Assembly: GCF_040750395.1 (NCBI RefSeq) | Contig: NZ_JBFLVD010000001.1 | Coordinates: 103,937 to 167,936, forward strand | Direction of reading: 5' to 3' | DNA from: Scandinavium sp002470465 | GTDB lineage: Bacteria > Pseudomonadota > Gammaproteobacteria > Enterobacterales > Enterobacteriaceae | DNA: 64,000 nucleotides | Part shown: positions 24,740-34,128 of the stretch, in pieces | How positions within the stretch are numbered: position 1 is the first letter of the stretch | Layout: the number at the start of each line of letters is the position of its first letter | Notes under the pieces: generated by a model | What the model saw: the letters and a program-made list of their open reading frames with translations, nothing else | What the model was told of the DNA's origin: nothing | The model's database searches: none | Position numbers and translations under genes: made by a program

Positions 24740-25255
24740 TTAAAGATTAGACTTAACTAACAGCGTGAAAGAATTGGCATAGGTATCCTGGCTGTAGTTA
24801 CCCGCTAATAATTCTGATTTAAAGTGAATTTTGAATCCTTTGGCGACGGTTGCCTCAGTGATATTTTTGAGTACCGGTACCTGGAGCGGCTGTAGCGCAC
24901 TGGAAGGAGTATTATTAAAAATAAACTCTCCAGATAAATTAATTTGCCGATCGGCTCCGCTGGTGGAATAGAGAACAAAGCTGCTGTCGGCAAAAACGAT
25001 TTCAGCCTGTTCGACGTTGCCAACCACATAGAATAGATCAGAAACTCTTTCAAAGTGTTGAGACAGCCCGTTAATCGGCAGCGGAAAATTAATGCTACTA
25101 CCCGCCACAGGAGCGTCATGATAATAGACGACAACGCGAGCAACCGATTCGGCTGCTACCTCCAGGCTAATCTGAGGGCCACCCGCTGCCTGCGCCGGGC
25201 CGCACAGGGGCAGCACCAGAGTGAGTAGGGCAAGAGCCGCGTATTTTATTTTCAT
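24740..25255 (-). CDS. CS1-type fimbrial subunit (second gene)
   Basis: About 171 residues. The signal peptide ends at AQA, followed by ISLEVAAESVARVVVYYHDA, the family strand in variant form. There are no cysteines in the mature protein, and it ends TYANSFTLLVKSNL. Two adjacent ATGs (25258 and 25255) are possible starts, with GGAT upstream; 25255 gives the better spacing. It is less like a typical major pilin than the gene before it and is probably a minor subunit. Confidence 0.7.
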   Translation of the reverse strand: MKIKYAALALLTLVLPLCGPAQAAGGPQISLEVAAESVARVVVYYHDAPVAGSSINFPLPINGLSQHFERVSDLFYVVGNVEQAEIVFADSSFVLYSTSGADRQINLSGEFIFNNTPSSALQPLQVPVLKNITEATVAKGFKIHFKSELLAGNYSQDTYANSFTLLVKSNL

Positions 25256-25269
25256 CATAAGGATCCACA

Positions 25270-25296
25270 CAGGGCCAGTGATGAATACTGGCCCTG
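25270..25296 (-). promoter_or_regulatory. Hairpin after the CS1-type major pilin gene
   Basis: A perfect 10-bp stem (CAGGGCCAGT with ACTGGCCCTG, 7-base loop) lies between the stop of the first pilin gene (25315) and the next start. No T tract follows in the direction of transcription. It probably protects the pilin message from 3' decay, or attenuates readthrough, giving excess major pilin. Confidence 0.65.
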
Positions 25297-25314
25297 GACT
25301 TTAATTAAAAAGAA

Positions 25315-25857
25315 TTACGGCTTAGCGTTAACGTTCGCGTAGACAACGCCGGTGTAGTTACCCTGACCGAGGTCGGTGTAAGCCTTGTCGGAAACGAAGT
25401 TAAATTTGATTGGCAGTTCGCCGTGGGTGCCGTTAGCAACCAGGCTGTAGTCCTGAGTTGCACCGGAGGTTGCAAACTGCTTGCTGCCGGCAGAAGAGAT
25501 GGCGTTGATTTTGTATGTCATGTCGTTCAGGGTGCCGCCTTCGGTGCTGTACAGAGTGAAGTTACTGCCGGTGGCAGACTGGCTGTCATCCATGATCAGG
25601 GTAACTTCCAGCTTGTTTACGTCGTTATTCCACAGCTTCAGTACCGGAGTGGTTGCTTCCATAAAGCCAGAGGCTGCCGGAGTCAGTACTACATCCAGAT
25701 CGGTGATAGGCTTACCACTTGGATCGGTAATGTGGGCGCTGTCCGGTACGTTTGCGCTGACGTTGATTTTGGTATCATAGCTTGCTGGCGTATCAGCCAG
25801 AGCGGAAGCGGAAAGGAACAGACCTGCCAGAACAGAAACAGCTACTTTAGTTTTCAT
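25315..25857 (-). CDS. CS1-type fimbrial major pilin
   Basis: 180 residues. The signal peptide ends at ALA (residue 21). The mature chain begins DTPASYDTKINVSANVPDSA, with the beta strand and DPSGKPITDL motif typical of CS1/CFA/I-type major pilins. It has no cysteines. The gene is first in the operon, followed by a hairpin, and has a GC and codon pattern typical of a highly expressed gene. All support its being the main fibre component. Confidence 0.85.
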   Translation of the reverse strand: MKTKVAVSVLAGLFLSASALADTPASYDTKINVSANVPDSAHITDPSGKPITDLDVVLTPAASGFMEATTPVLKLWNNDVNKLEVTLIMDDSQSATGSNFTLYSTEGGTLNDMTYKINAISSAGSKQFATSGATQDYSLVANGTHGELPIKFNFVSDKAYTDLGQGNYTGVVYANVNAKP

Positions 25858-25910
25858 TAAGTATCAATCCTATGATAATTGCGTTAAAAATTTCCATACG
25901 CGCCGAAGCC

Positions 25911-25937
25911 GAATAAGCGGTATATCTCTGCTTATTC
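25911..25937. promoter_or_regulatory. Inverted repeat in the leader of the CS1-type operon
   Basis: GAATAAGC (25911-25918) and GCTTATTC (25930-25937) form a perfect 8-bp inverted repeat with an 11-base spacer, about 55 bases before the pilin start. It could be an operator or an untranslated-leader hairpin. Confidence 0.4.
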
Positions 25938-26072
25938 TTATTCGACAGCGCCGCGCTACATAAAGGGTAGCGGCGGGGCAAAGAGTAACGCTCGTGACCT
26001 AAGGAATCCTCAGCGTTACCCTTATAAATTCTGATTAAGTAATCTCATTTTTATAATGAGATTGATGAGGTG

Positions 26073-27416
26073 CTAGTAATCCTTCAGCGTATTGTGACCG
26101 ACCTCTTCATAGACTGCTCGGGTCATGGCATCTTCGAATTCCTGATAGTTTCGCGCTGTGTAGAAATTGTTGGCGCCGACGCATTTTTCCCAGTCAGAGG
26201 TCGGACTGTATTGAAGCGCGATAAACGCGATTTTTCCAACTGAGGAAGGGGTTGTGAGTACGCGGCGAATCTTTTCACATAAACCAGCTTCGATAAGGCT
26301 TTGGGTGATGCCAATTTTATTTTCAAAATCATATAGGGGGTTATCCTCGCCATCGGAAACGATGACTAGTACTTTGCGGGCGGCGGTGCCTTTCGCCAGA
26401 ACTTGAGTCGCCTCCAGCATGCCGGAACTGGCTAATGTGCGGTCACTGGCGGCCATATTCATGATGGCACTGTTCAGGTATTCAGGATCGGTGGTAAGTT
26501 CAACCGTTTCCGCTTGGGTCATAACACCTTGCTCAAAATCATCTGGATGACGGAAAGAGAGACAAAGATCGTCCGCAATATAATTACTATTCACATTAAG
26601 GCGAATATCATTAACCTGATTAGGTATTGCGGCAATAGTTGCCGGATAGTTGATATACCGGTACAGCTGGCTGACATTCTCGTTACTGTTATTGCTAAAT
26701 AACCCCGAGAGTTTCTCTGGCGTAATAGTATTGAGCACAAATTGGGGTGTACAAATATTTCCTTTGCGGGTTCCCCAGCCAAAAGGCACAAAAGCTACTT
26801 TATTATCAATATCGTATTGGGCCAGCTGACGGGCTAATCTGACGACAATCTCTTTCGCAACGCTAATTTTCCATGGTCCTGTTCCGGTATCTCTACCATC
26901 AATCGGCCAGCGCATCGAGCCCGAAAAGTCGACGGTGAAGGCTACGTCAATATTGGAGCGGAATTTTCGCGCTGCGCCGTTATCGCCCACCTTGACCTGC
27001 TTGTTAAAGGAGGGAAAGTAAGAAGAGGCGAACCATGAGCTTTGCTGAACCTTGCTGCTGAGGCGATATTCCACCCAGGCCAGCCTGTGGACGCCATCAG
27101 CGGATCCGTGCAGCACCCGAATTATCGGCTTATCAATCTTTTCCGCATGATTCATATAGGCGCCAAGCCAGCTCATAGAGAGCACATCGTTGCGCGACGC
27201 ACCCTCACCGTTATCTTCGGCGGTCAGCGCCAGCGCCGCCTGCTCCATGGCATCCGACAGGCGCGCCCGTTCCGTAATGTATCGCGAGCCTTCAAGGCCG
27301 AGCGCCGCCATACTCAGTAAAAAGGCCCCCAATATCGCCAGGCTTATGGCAAATGCGCCACGCCGGTCGCTAATAAACCGACGCAGCAAGGTTAATTGGG
27401 GGGAAGGCATAGACAT
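26073..27416 (-). CDS. tadG: TadG-like pilus protein with von Willebrand A domain
   Basis: 447 residues. A single N-terminal membrane helix after the RRGAFAISLAILGAFLLSMA segment is the TadE/TadG pseudopilin-like start. A von Willebrand A domain begins near residue 155 with a metal-site DFSGS motif (163-167) and later VLVIVSDGEDNP. TadG proteins are part of the Tad envelope machine; their exact task is not settled. ATG 27416 is chosen because AAGGAG precedes it by 5 bases; the open frame to 27473 overlaps the previous gene too far. It is the last gene of the tad operon. Confidence 0.85.
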   Translation of the reverse strand: MSMPSPQLTLLRRFISDRRGAFAISLAILGAFLLSMAALGLEGSRYITERARLSDAMEQAALALTAEDNGEGASRNDVLSMSWLGAYMNHAEKIDKPIIRVLHGSADGVHRLAWVEYRLSSKVQQSSWFASSYFPSFNKQVKVGDNGAARKFRSNIDVAFTVDFSGSMRWPIDGRDTGTGPWKISVAKEIVVRLARQLAQYDIDNKVAFVPFGWGTRKGNICTPQFVLNTITPEKLSGLFSNNSNENVSQLYRYINYPATIAAIPNQVNDIRLNVNSNYIADDLCLSFRHPDDFEQGVMTQAETVELTTDPEYLNSAIMNMAASDRTLASSGMLEATQVLAKGTAARKVLVIVSDGEDNPLYDFENKIGITQSLIEAGLCEKIRRVLTTPSSVGKIAFIALQYSPTSDWEKCVGANNFYTARNYQEFEDAMTRAVYEEVGHNTLKDY

Positions 27417-27760
27417 AGTTGCTCCTTGTTGCTCACCGTGAGGTGATTTCGAATAGTTCCCTTCGTCTGGCAAAACAGCCAGGGCAGAGGCCCCGGGCGA
27501 TAGCGCGCAACGGCGCTGCCCCCGGCATCCGGCCTGTAGGTTATCTCGCCGCTAAACGCCTGGGGTCGGGGATTAATGTCATAGACCGTCACCGACAGTG
27601 ATGCACGCAGCGTCGGGCTGTAAAAAAGCGCCTGATTGATGTCGGCGAGCAGCCGGGCCTGGTCGGGCTGCGATGAGTCGATAAACAGCACGGCCTCTGC
27701 TGCCGCCCGGGAGAGCGGCGGCAGAGCAAGTGCGACAATCAGCAGCAGCGTTTTCATCAT
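27392..27760 (-). CDS. Small exported protein of unknown function between tadF and tadG
   Basis: 122 residues. A clear signal peptide (MKTLLLIVALALPPLSRAAA) leads a small domain of about 100 residues with two or three cysteines near the end (LFCQTKG, LCLCLP). I do not recognise the family. Its start (ATG-ATG) immediately follows the tadF stop, and its end overlaps tadG by about 25 bases, so it is clearly translated as part of the operon. It is not part of the usual named tad set. Confidence 0.65.
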   Translation of the reverse strand: MMKTLLLIVALALPPLSRAAAEAVLFIDSSQPDQARLLADINQALFYSPTLRASLSVTVYDINPRPQAFSGEITYRPDAGGSAVARYRPGPLPWLFCQTKGTIRNHLTVSNKEQLCLCLPPN

Positions 27761-28354
27761 TCAGCGCAGCATGACGACAGCGGAGGAGGCAACCAGAGGC
27801 TGCCCGCTGCCGCCGCTGGTTAGCCGGGTATACCAGCTGTTGGTGGGCAGACACAGCGTAACCTGGTACAGGGGCACCCAGCGGCCGTAGCTGCCGCGCG
27901 GCGACAGATCCTGAAGCTCAACCAGCGGTTTGGGCGGCTGGCACTCATTTCCCTTAATATGAGAAAGCCACTCTTCTTTGCTGATGGGATATTTTTTATT
28001 GTCCGTCAGGTCAACGCGCGGCTCGAAGAAAAGCTGCTGTACTCGGATTTTGAGCGCGGAGACGTCTGCCGTCGGATTCATATCCTGCATCATGCGCTGC
28101 GCCAACTGATACACTTCGCCGACATCTTTACTGCTAAGCTCCTCCCGGCGATCGTACAGCTGAATGCGTTCGCGCAGCACGCCAGCTATGGAGTATGAAA
28201 GCCGATCCAGCTTGCCCACCGTAGCCTGGCGCAGCACCAGGTCAGCCACAAAAAACATAAAGATAAGCAGTACGACGGAAATAATAGAGAACTCAACGGC
28301 CACTGAGCCGCGCAGGTCAATCCATAAACTGCGAACGTTCATATTCCTGAACAA
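27761..28354 (-). CDS. tadF: TadF-like pseudopilin
   Basis: 197 residues with a short basic N-terminus, then LRGSVAVEFSIISVVLLIFMF, a pseudopilin start with Glu at about +5 of the hydrophobic segment, as processed by TadV. The remainder is periplasmic. The start may be TTG 28354, preceded by GAGGTG, or ATG 28342; both lie within the overlap with tadE. Confidence 0.8.
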   Translation of the reverse strand: MFRNMNVRSLWIDLRGSVAVEFSIISVVLLIFMFFVADLVLRQATVGKLDRLSYSIAGVLRERIQLYDRREELSSKDVGEVYQLAQRMMQDMNPTADVSALKIRVQQLFFEPRVDLTDNKKYPISKEEWLSHIKGNECQPPKPLVELQDLSPRGSYGRWVPLYQVTLCLPTNSWYTRLTSGGSGQPLVASSAVVMLR

Positions 28355-28811
28355 AGATCACCTCACGATTAAATAATGGATCGGCCCAGTTGGCGGGGAA
28401 GGGGAAAAACATCGGATGGTAGTGGTAGAGCAGGTGCCAGCGCGCCAGCGCGTTACCGCGGGTATATTGCTTTCCTTCGACGCCGCCCGTTTCGGCCATC
28501 TCCTGCACTGAGTTCGCGTAATGAATCGACATCTCGACCGCATCGGCGCTGGTCAGAAAAGACCATAGCGATCCCCCTTGCTGAGTCAGCATTTCCCGAT
28601 AACGGCGCTGATAGCCGTCCCCATCCTGGGGGGCGTTTTTCCCGGCTTTGGCCGCTTCGGAGACCGCCAAATCGATGACCGACGAAACGTAGGCCATCCG
28701 TGACATTTCGGCGACGAACAGCACCATAAACAGAAAGAGCATTACCGTAAGGGCGAATTCGATGGTGACAACGCCGCGCTGCTCGCGGCAAAAGCGATAC
28801 AGGCGATGCAT
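28317..28811 (-). CDS. tadE: TadE-like pseudopilin
   Basis: 164 residues. The N-terminus REQRGVVTIEFALTVMLFLF is the classic TadE-type site (cleavage after Gly, Glu at +5), followed by a membrane helix. The start is next to the tadD stop (28811), and the 3' end overlaps tadF. Confidence 0.85.
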   Translation of the reverse strand: MHRLYRFCREQRGVVTIEFALTVMLFLFMVLFVAEMSRMAYVSSVIDLAVSEAAKAGKNAPQDGDGYQRRYREMLTQQGGSLWSFLTSADAVEMSIHYANSVQEMAETGGVEGKQYTRGNALARWHLLYHYHPMFFPFPANWADPLFNREVIFVQEYERSQFMD

Positions 28812-29548
28812 CAGGCCATTCCTTTTTGCAGCGGGCCGATTTGCTCCAGCGCGTCGACGACTTCATCGGGATACCCGGACAAGCCTTCACTCTGGATAAT
28901 GTCGCGGGCGTAGCGGGTATCGCCGACCTTCACCAGGGCCAGCACCAGGTTGTGCACCAGGCGGGGCTGACGCTGACCGCGCAGGTACTGGGGTAGCAGC
29001 AGGCTGACGGCGTCCTGGTAGCGGCGATCGAGCAGGGCGACCATCGCAAGATTGTTGATGGCAACTTCATCAGCGATAAAAAGATCGCGTGATTTTTGTA
29101 TCGCCTGCACGCTCTCGGGAAGCTTGCCAGAGAGGGCCATGGCGATGCCGCGCAGGTTCCAGGCCTCGGCGCTACGCGGGTCGTGTTGCAGCATTCGATC
29201 CGTGACCCGAATAGCCTGAGCCTGATCGCCCATCGCGATCATATTTTTTGCCTGCAGAATGGGCACGTTCGGATCGGCTGAGGTGGCCAGCGGCTGTAAA
29301 TAGAGCAGGGAGGAGGAGTAATCCCCGATCTGGTAATAATACTGCGACAGCTTGAGCCGCACGGCGCTGTCTTCCTTGTTTTTTAGCCAGCCGCGGTACA
29401 GGCTGATAAGCCCCGAATAGTTTTTCGACTTCAGTAAAATATCTTCCTGAGTGGTTAACTCTGCGCGGCTTGCGGGTCGCTGATTAGCGCAACCTCCCAA
29501 CGTGAACAGACAAAGCAGAATTACCGTTGTGCGTTTAAAACATGCCAT
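28811..29548 (-). CDS. tadD: TadD tetratricopeptide lipoprotein
   Basis: 245 residues. The lipobox LGGC lies near residue 20. Tetratricopeptide-like helices follow (YYQIGDYSSSLLYLQPLA; DPRSAEAWNLRGIAMALSG). TadD proteins help assemble or place the RcpA secretin. It overlaps the end of tadC by about 14 bases. Confidence 0.88.
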   Translation of the reverse strand: MACFKRTTVILLCLFTLGGCANQRPASRAELTTQEDILLKSKNYSGLISLYRGWLKNKEDSAVRLKLSQYYYQIGDYSSSLLYLQPLATSADPNVPILQAKNMIAMGDQAQAIRVTDRMLQHDPRSAEAWNLRGIAMALSGKLPESVQAIQKSRDLFIADEVAINNLAMVALLDRRYQDAVSLLLPQYLRGQRQPRLVHNLVLALVKVGDTRYARDIIQSEGLSGYPDEVVDALEQIGPLQKGMA

Positions 29549-30374
29549 TCTTAACTATCCTTAGAATTCCTGGTGCCACGATTAATATGGTGATGGGAAA
29601 CATAATGAAGATAATGAGCGGTACGCTCATCTTTGCCGAAAGGCTGCCGACTTTTTCTTCGGTAACTAATAGCTGTAATTCACGGATATCCTGAGCCAGC
29701 TCTATAAGGTGTTCGTACAGCGAAGTGCCGTAATGCACGCTTTGCTGAAGAGTCGCGGTGAACATCCTGATTTCAGTCATTTCCATTGAGTGGTACAGCT
29801 CGGAGAGTGCGCTCTCCATACCGTTGACCTCTGCGCGTTTGACCAGCAGTTTCATCAGGTCTGCGAGGTTAGCGTCGAGGTGGTTAAAGCGCTCGCTGAC
29901 AAACTTCAGGGCGCTTTCGACGGTCATTCCCGCCTGAACGCACACCGCCACTAAATCCACCAGATACGGAAGTGCATCCATCATCCCTTTAACCCGGCTA
30001 TTAATGGCTGGTTTGAGCAGCAGACCCGGCAGGACGATAAGCGTTATCATGATAACCAGCAGCAGCATGCCCAGCCCTGAGCGGGAAAAAGCCGTTACGC
30101 CCAACGCGTTCAGCGCGACCAGCACCAGCGCAAGGACGCCAAAGGCCTGCATTTTGAGGCGCAGCTGCTTATCGTATTTGTCCAACAGGCTTAACCAGCG
30201 GCTGTTATTGACGATCAGCGCGGCGTAATCGATGGCCGCTAGCGCTTTTTTCCCGGACTCGGCGGTAAGGGGAGCGAGCAGTTTCTTTTGCCGGCCTACG
30301 GTTTGCTGCTGTGAAACGCCAAGCAGCAGCGCGTACGCCCCCAGCACCAGAAGGAGTAAATAGATGATATTCAT
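29535..30374 (-). CDS. tadC: TadC inner-membrane platform protein
   Basis: 279 residues of the GspF/TadC type II secretion platform family. Helices lie near the N-terminus, around 75-125 and at the C-terminus (MSVPLIIFIMFPITILIVAP). The cytoplasmic domain includes VCVQAGMTVESALKFVSERF. It partners with TadB. The start overlaps the tadB stop by one base. Confidence 0.88.
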   Translation of the reverse strand: MNIIYLLLLVLGAYALLLGVSQQQTVGRQKKLLAPLTAESGKKALAAIDYAALIVNNSRWLSLLDKYDKQLRLKMQAFGVLALVLVALNALGVTAFSRSGLGMLLLVIMITLIVLPGLLLKPAINSRVKGMMDALPYLVDLVAVCVQAGMTVESALKFVSERFNHLDANLADLMKLLVKRAEVNGMESALSELYHSMEMTEIRMFTATLQQSVHYGTSLYEHLIELAQDIRELQLLVTEEKVGSLSAKMSVPLIIFIMFPITILIVAPGILRIVKNGMF

Positions 30375-31243
30375 CAGGTCGCCTTTTTCAGCAGCAGCCA
30401 GATAATAAACATCCCAATCAGTTCGCTGCCGATGACGTAATACAAAATAAGTCGGCCAATGGGATCGTGAATAACAAAGTCAAAGTTTTCAGGTGTGAGA
30501 TACTTCATGCCAAATAAAAACAGCAGTGGCATTGCGGCGACGATTTTTGCTGAAGCTCTGGCTTCTGAGGTCATCGCTCGCTTGCGCTTGGCCATTTTCT
30601 TACTGTTATTAATAATACGCGCCAGGCGATTAATCAGAGTGCGTAGCTGGCCACCGCGCTGAATACTGATTTGAATGACGATGATAAAAAAGTAGAATTC
30701 CCGATAAGGGTATTGCCGCCAGGCGTCAAGAAATACCCTGTCGGCTTCCTCGCCGAGATTAAGGCGGCGATCGATGCGATTGAAGGTGTCCCCCAACTCG
30801 CCAGAGACGTCCTGGCCGCAGCGATGTAGCGCCTGGTGGATGCTGTTACCTGCGGAAACCGCGGCGCCGACAACCGATAACGCTTCGGGAAAACTGGTCT
30901 CAAACGCTTTTTGATGCAGGCTACGGCCAATGCGAATCTGTGCGATAAACAGAACTGCCAGCACGGTGGGAATAAAGCCCCATAGCGTGAACTTCAGCCA
31001 CGTAGCGTTAATCAGCAGCAGGGTCAGCAGGGCGAGTAGCGCAAGGATAAAATTACGCCGCCCACGCCAGCTGCCGTCTCCCCAGGCGTAGGTGTGCCAC
31101 TCTCTCACCACAGCCAGCAAATAGTCGCGGGGAAGGTTACGCCTGCGGTGCGTTACATGGCTAAGAGGACGGGTTAGCCGCCTCCAGCTCCGCATATTTA
31201 TGCCAAACAGCACTAGACCGATCAGCAGAATAAGATAGCCCAT
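30374..31243 (-). CDS. tadB: TadB inner-membrane platform protein
   Basis: 289 residues, same family as TadC. The conserved central segment is GAAVSAGNSIHQALHRCG, and membrane helices lie at the N-terminus, around 70-110 and at the C-terminus. It lies 3 bp after tadA. Confidence 0.88.
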   Translation of the reverse strand: MGYLILLIGLVLFGINMRSWRRLTRPLSHVTHRRRNLPRDYLLAVVREWHTYAWGDGSWRGRRNFILALLALLTLLLINATWLKFTLWGFIPTVLAVLFIAQIRIGRSLHQKAFETSFPEALSVVGAAVSAGNSIHQALHRCGQDVSGELGDTFNRIDRRLNLGEEADRVFLDAWRQYPYREFYFFIIVIQISIQRGGQLRTLINRLARIINNSKKMAKRKRAMTSEARASAKIVAAMPLLFLFGMKYLTPENFDFVIHDPIGRLILYYVIGSELIGMFIIWLLLKKAT

Positions 31244-31246
31244 ACC

Positions 31247-32527
31247 TTACTCCATATTAAAAATGTGTTTAAGTTCGGTTTCCAGGCCAAACATAATGGC
31301 ACTGTGCATGACCGAAGAGCGCATCAGCAGCCCTTCACAGAGGAAGTTCCCTTTTATTTTCCCCTGCTCATCACGTTCGTTTTGACTCTGAAACGAAAAA
31401 ATATCCTGCAAAATAATACGATCGCCTTCGATACCCATGACCTCACTAATATTCATTATTTTTCGGGAACCATCATTTAATCTCGATACCTGAATAATTA
31501 GATTTATGGCGGAGGCGATATTGCGACGAATTGACTCCATCGGAATATTCATTCCCGCCATCATGACCATATTTTCCAGGCGTGAAACGGCATCTCGTGG
31601 ATTGTTGGCATGCAGGGTCGACATGGATCCGTCGTGACCGGTATTCATCGCCTGCAGCATCTCGAAAGCCTCCTCACCGCGACACTCTCCTACGATGATG
31701 CGGTCTGGACGCATACGTAACGAGTTGATAAGCAGTGAGCGCATTGAAATCAGTCCGGTGTTCTCGACTCCAGCGAGGCGGGTTTCCATGCGCAATACGT
31801 GCGGTTGCATCAGGCGCAGCTCGGCGGCATCCTCCATGGTGATAATGCGTTCATCCTCGCCTATGTATTTGGACAGCGCATTGAGCAGGGTGGTTTTACC
31901 CGAGCCAGTGCCCCCTGAAATCAAAATATTGATGCGGCAGCGTGCGGCGATTGCCAGAAAATTGGCGATCTGGGGTGTCAGGGCACCTGCATTCATTAGG
32001 TCGATCAGCTGCAGATTATGCTTACCGAACTTCCTGATGGAAATGGAGGTGCCGTCCAGCGCAATAGGGGGAATGGCCACGTTCAGACGGCTGCCGTCCG
32101 GCAAACGGGCGTCCACCAGCGGGCTGCCTTCATCAAGGCGCCTTCCAACCCGCTGCACCAGCCGTTTGGCGATATCGGTGAGTTGGCCGTTATTGATAAA
32201 GCGACAGGGCGTCAGCTCAAGCTTGCCGTAGCGTTCGATAAAAATCTGCTCCGGACCGTTGACCAAAATATCGCTGATCGTGTCATCTTCCAGCAGCGGA
32301 CGAAGCGGGCCAAAGCCGATAATTTCATCGGCCATCAGCTCCGCCATCTGCCACTGCGCCTGCGCGGTCAGGTAGATATTTTGTCGATCGGCAACCTGCT
32401 CCAGCAGGCGGTTCATCTCGGCGATCAGCAGAGAGCGATCCGATGTCAGATGCTCTATTTTGCTGATTTCGATATTTTTCAGTACGGCTTCGCGCAGAAT
32501 CTCCTGCAATTCAATGGCAATCTCCAT
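31247..32527 (-). CDS. tadA: TadA secretion ATPase
   Basis: 426 residues of the CpaF/VirB11 hexameric ATPase family, which powers extension and, in some systems, retraction of the Flp pilus. Walker A GGTGSGKT lies at 205-212, the Walker B region DRIIVGECRGEE starts near 275 and the His box STLHAN is near 303-308. The start overlaps the end of tadZ. Confidence 0.93.
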   Translation of the reverse strand: MEIAIELQEILREAVLKNIEISKIEHLTSDRSLLIAEMNRLLEQVADRQNIYLTAQAQWQMAELMADEIIGFGPLRPLLEDDTISDILVNGPEQIFIERYGKLELTPCRFINNGQLTDIAKRLVQRVGRRLDEGSPLVDARLPDGSRLNVAIPPIALDGTSISIRKFGKHNLQLIDLMNAGALTPQIANFLAIAARCRINILISGGTGSGKTTLLNALSKYIGEDERIITMEDAAELRLMQPHVLRMETRLAGVENTGLISMRSLLINSLRMRPDRIIVGECRGEEAFEMLQAMNTGHDGSMSTLHANNPRDAVSRLENMVMMAGMNIPMESIRRNIASAINLIIQVSRLNDGSRKIMNISEVMGIEGDRIILQDIFSFQSQNERDEQGKIKGNFLCEGLLMRSSVMHSAIMFGLETELKHIFNME

Positions 32528-33639
32528 CAGTGGCTCCTGCGCAACAAGTGAAGAAGGCTAGTGGGGAGACTCAGCCTGGATGTAGGTTCATCGCCTAATA
32601 CCACGCGGGTTAGCCGATCGAGGGGTGAGTGGAGCCGCGGTTTTTTCCCTTGCGCAAGGGTTGCACTGCGTCGGCTATAGGGGAAAACGATATCTATCGA
32701 ACGCCCGAGCAGATTTTTAATGTCCGTCAGGCTCAGGGTGTCTGCTGCGAGCGGACGCGTATCGTTCAGGCAGATAAACAACCGCCGTGGCGTGTGGCTG
32801 CTGCGGCGCAGCAGCTCAACGTTTTCAATCATATTGCGCGCAACGCGCACGGAAGAGAGCGAGCGATCGAGCACCAGTACCAGGCATCGCGTCTTCTCCG
32901 CCAATTGGCGCATAAGCTCTTTATCCGCCGTAGCGATCGACTGCTCAAACAGCACTAAGTTGTAACGCTGACCGGCGTCATGTCCAATATCGGGGTAATG
33001 TTCTCCATCGGCGAGCATGACGTCGAGGTTTTTATTCAGTGATGTCACCTCCTGCGATAGCTTCTTGCCTGCAAGCAGATCGAGATCGTGTGAGCCCGCG
33101 CGGCCCTGTACAAACAGCAGTGGTAGTTGCTTGAGACGGACGATCTCGCCCGCCAAGTGCCAGGCCAGTGTGGTGGTGCCCGCTCCGCCACGGCATCCCA
33201 GCACGCTGATGCTGACGGCGGAGCGATTATTTTTCAACTCAGCGCTCGCCAGTGCCGCCTGAATGACCATATCCTGCTGGGTATGAAGATTAAAATAGCC
33301 CACCTGATTACGTGCGAAAGTTTGCGCCAGCGCGATGGAGTCGCTGTCACCTACAACGCAGCACCATACTTTACGTGGGATCTGCATTTGTAAGGCACCG
33401 ACAATATCCATCACCGCCATGTTGTCGACAATGTCGATGATGACGCCGCTGGCATCCTCGGGAATATTCAGGCTGGAAAGTTGTGTCGCGCGTCGCGAAA
33501 TGCTCTCAACGGCGCTGAATCCCGCGAGTCGTAACAACTGACACAGCTGCTCGCTGACGTCGCCTCTCCCGGAAACTACGTAGAGCTTGCGTTCGGTTGA
33601 TTGTGTGCCTGCGTGCGCTTTCTGCTGAAATAACAACAT
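32527..33639 (-). CDS. tadZ: TadZ localisation protein
   Basis: 370 residues. An atypical receiver-like domain (about 1-130) precedes a ParA/MinD-like ATPase domain beginning VSVLGCRGGAGTTTLAWHLA near residue 146. The nucleotide loop lacks the usual second lysine (GGAGTTT), as seen in many TadZ/CpaE proteins. TadZ marks the pole or site where the machine is built. Confidence 0.88.
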   Translation of the reverse strand: MLLFQQKAHAGTQSTERKLYVVSGRGDVSEQLCQLLRLAGFSAVESISRRATQLSSLNIPEDASGVIIDIVDNMAVMDIVGALQMQIPRKVWCCVVGDSDSIALAQTFARNQVGYFNLHTQQDMVIQAALASAELKNNRSAVSISVLGCRGGAGTTTLAWHLAGEIVRLKQLPLLFVQGRAGSHDLDLLAGKKLSQEVTSLNKNLDVMLADGEHYPDIGHDAGQRYNLVLFEQSIATADKELMRQLAEKTRCLVLVLDRSLSSVRVARNMIENVELLRRSSHTPRRLFICLNDTRPLAADTLSLTDIKNLLGRSIDIVFPYSRRSATLAQGKKPRLHSPLDRLTRVVLGDEPTSRLSLPTSLLHLLRRSH

Positions 33640-33651
33640 GTCATTTCCCTT

Positions 33652-34128
33652 TTAGTCATAGTGATAGGGGGTAACCAGTGCCTGGCTGCGACTGTTGTTC
33701 AGTGCGCAGCCCTGTTCAGTGCGATCGTCAAAACGGTAGTTTTGTTGCTTGTCGGTACACTCCGATAGGCGTGATCTCAAGCGCTGGATAACTATCCGGA
33801 TGCCGCCATCGTTACGATTGCTAAAGCCACCAGCTTCGTGGGTTAGCGTGATGCGTTCCGGTGCTATACCCTGAGCTATCAAGGTACTACGCAAGTTTTG
33901 CGCGCTGGCATTGAAAGCGCCGTTGTTCCAAATCAGGGCAATTTCACCATCAAAGTGCTGACCGGCCAGCGCCAGAATTTTGCCGGTTGTCACTTCCCGG
34001 GAGATTGTGTCCGTCGAGGCCAGCGTCAGCGTGGTGATGGCAGAGAGCGTCTCCTGCGCGCGGCTGGTCGCAGGTGCCAGCAGCAGGCAGGGCAGAAGCA
34101 GCAGAGTCAGAGGGAGCAGCCTGATCAT
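33652..34128 (-). CDS. rcpB: RcpB/CpaD-like periplasmic protein
   Basis: 158 residues with a signal peptide ending near SRA (about residue 24). The C-terminal TEQGCALNNSRSQALVTPYH recalls the CpaD signature around its conserved cysteine. CpaD/RcpB proteins accompany the secretin. It overlaps the rcpA stop by 4 bases. Confidence 0.7.
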   Translation of the reverse strand: MIRLLPLTLLLLPCLLLAPATSRAQETLSAITTLTLASTDTISREVTTGKILALAGQHFDGEIALIWNNGAFNASAQNLRSTLIAQGIAPERITLTHEAGGFSNRNDGGIRIVIQRLRSRLSECTDKQQNYRFDDRTEQGCALNNSRSQALVTPYHYD

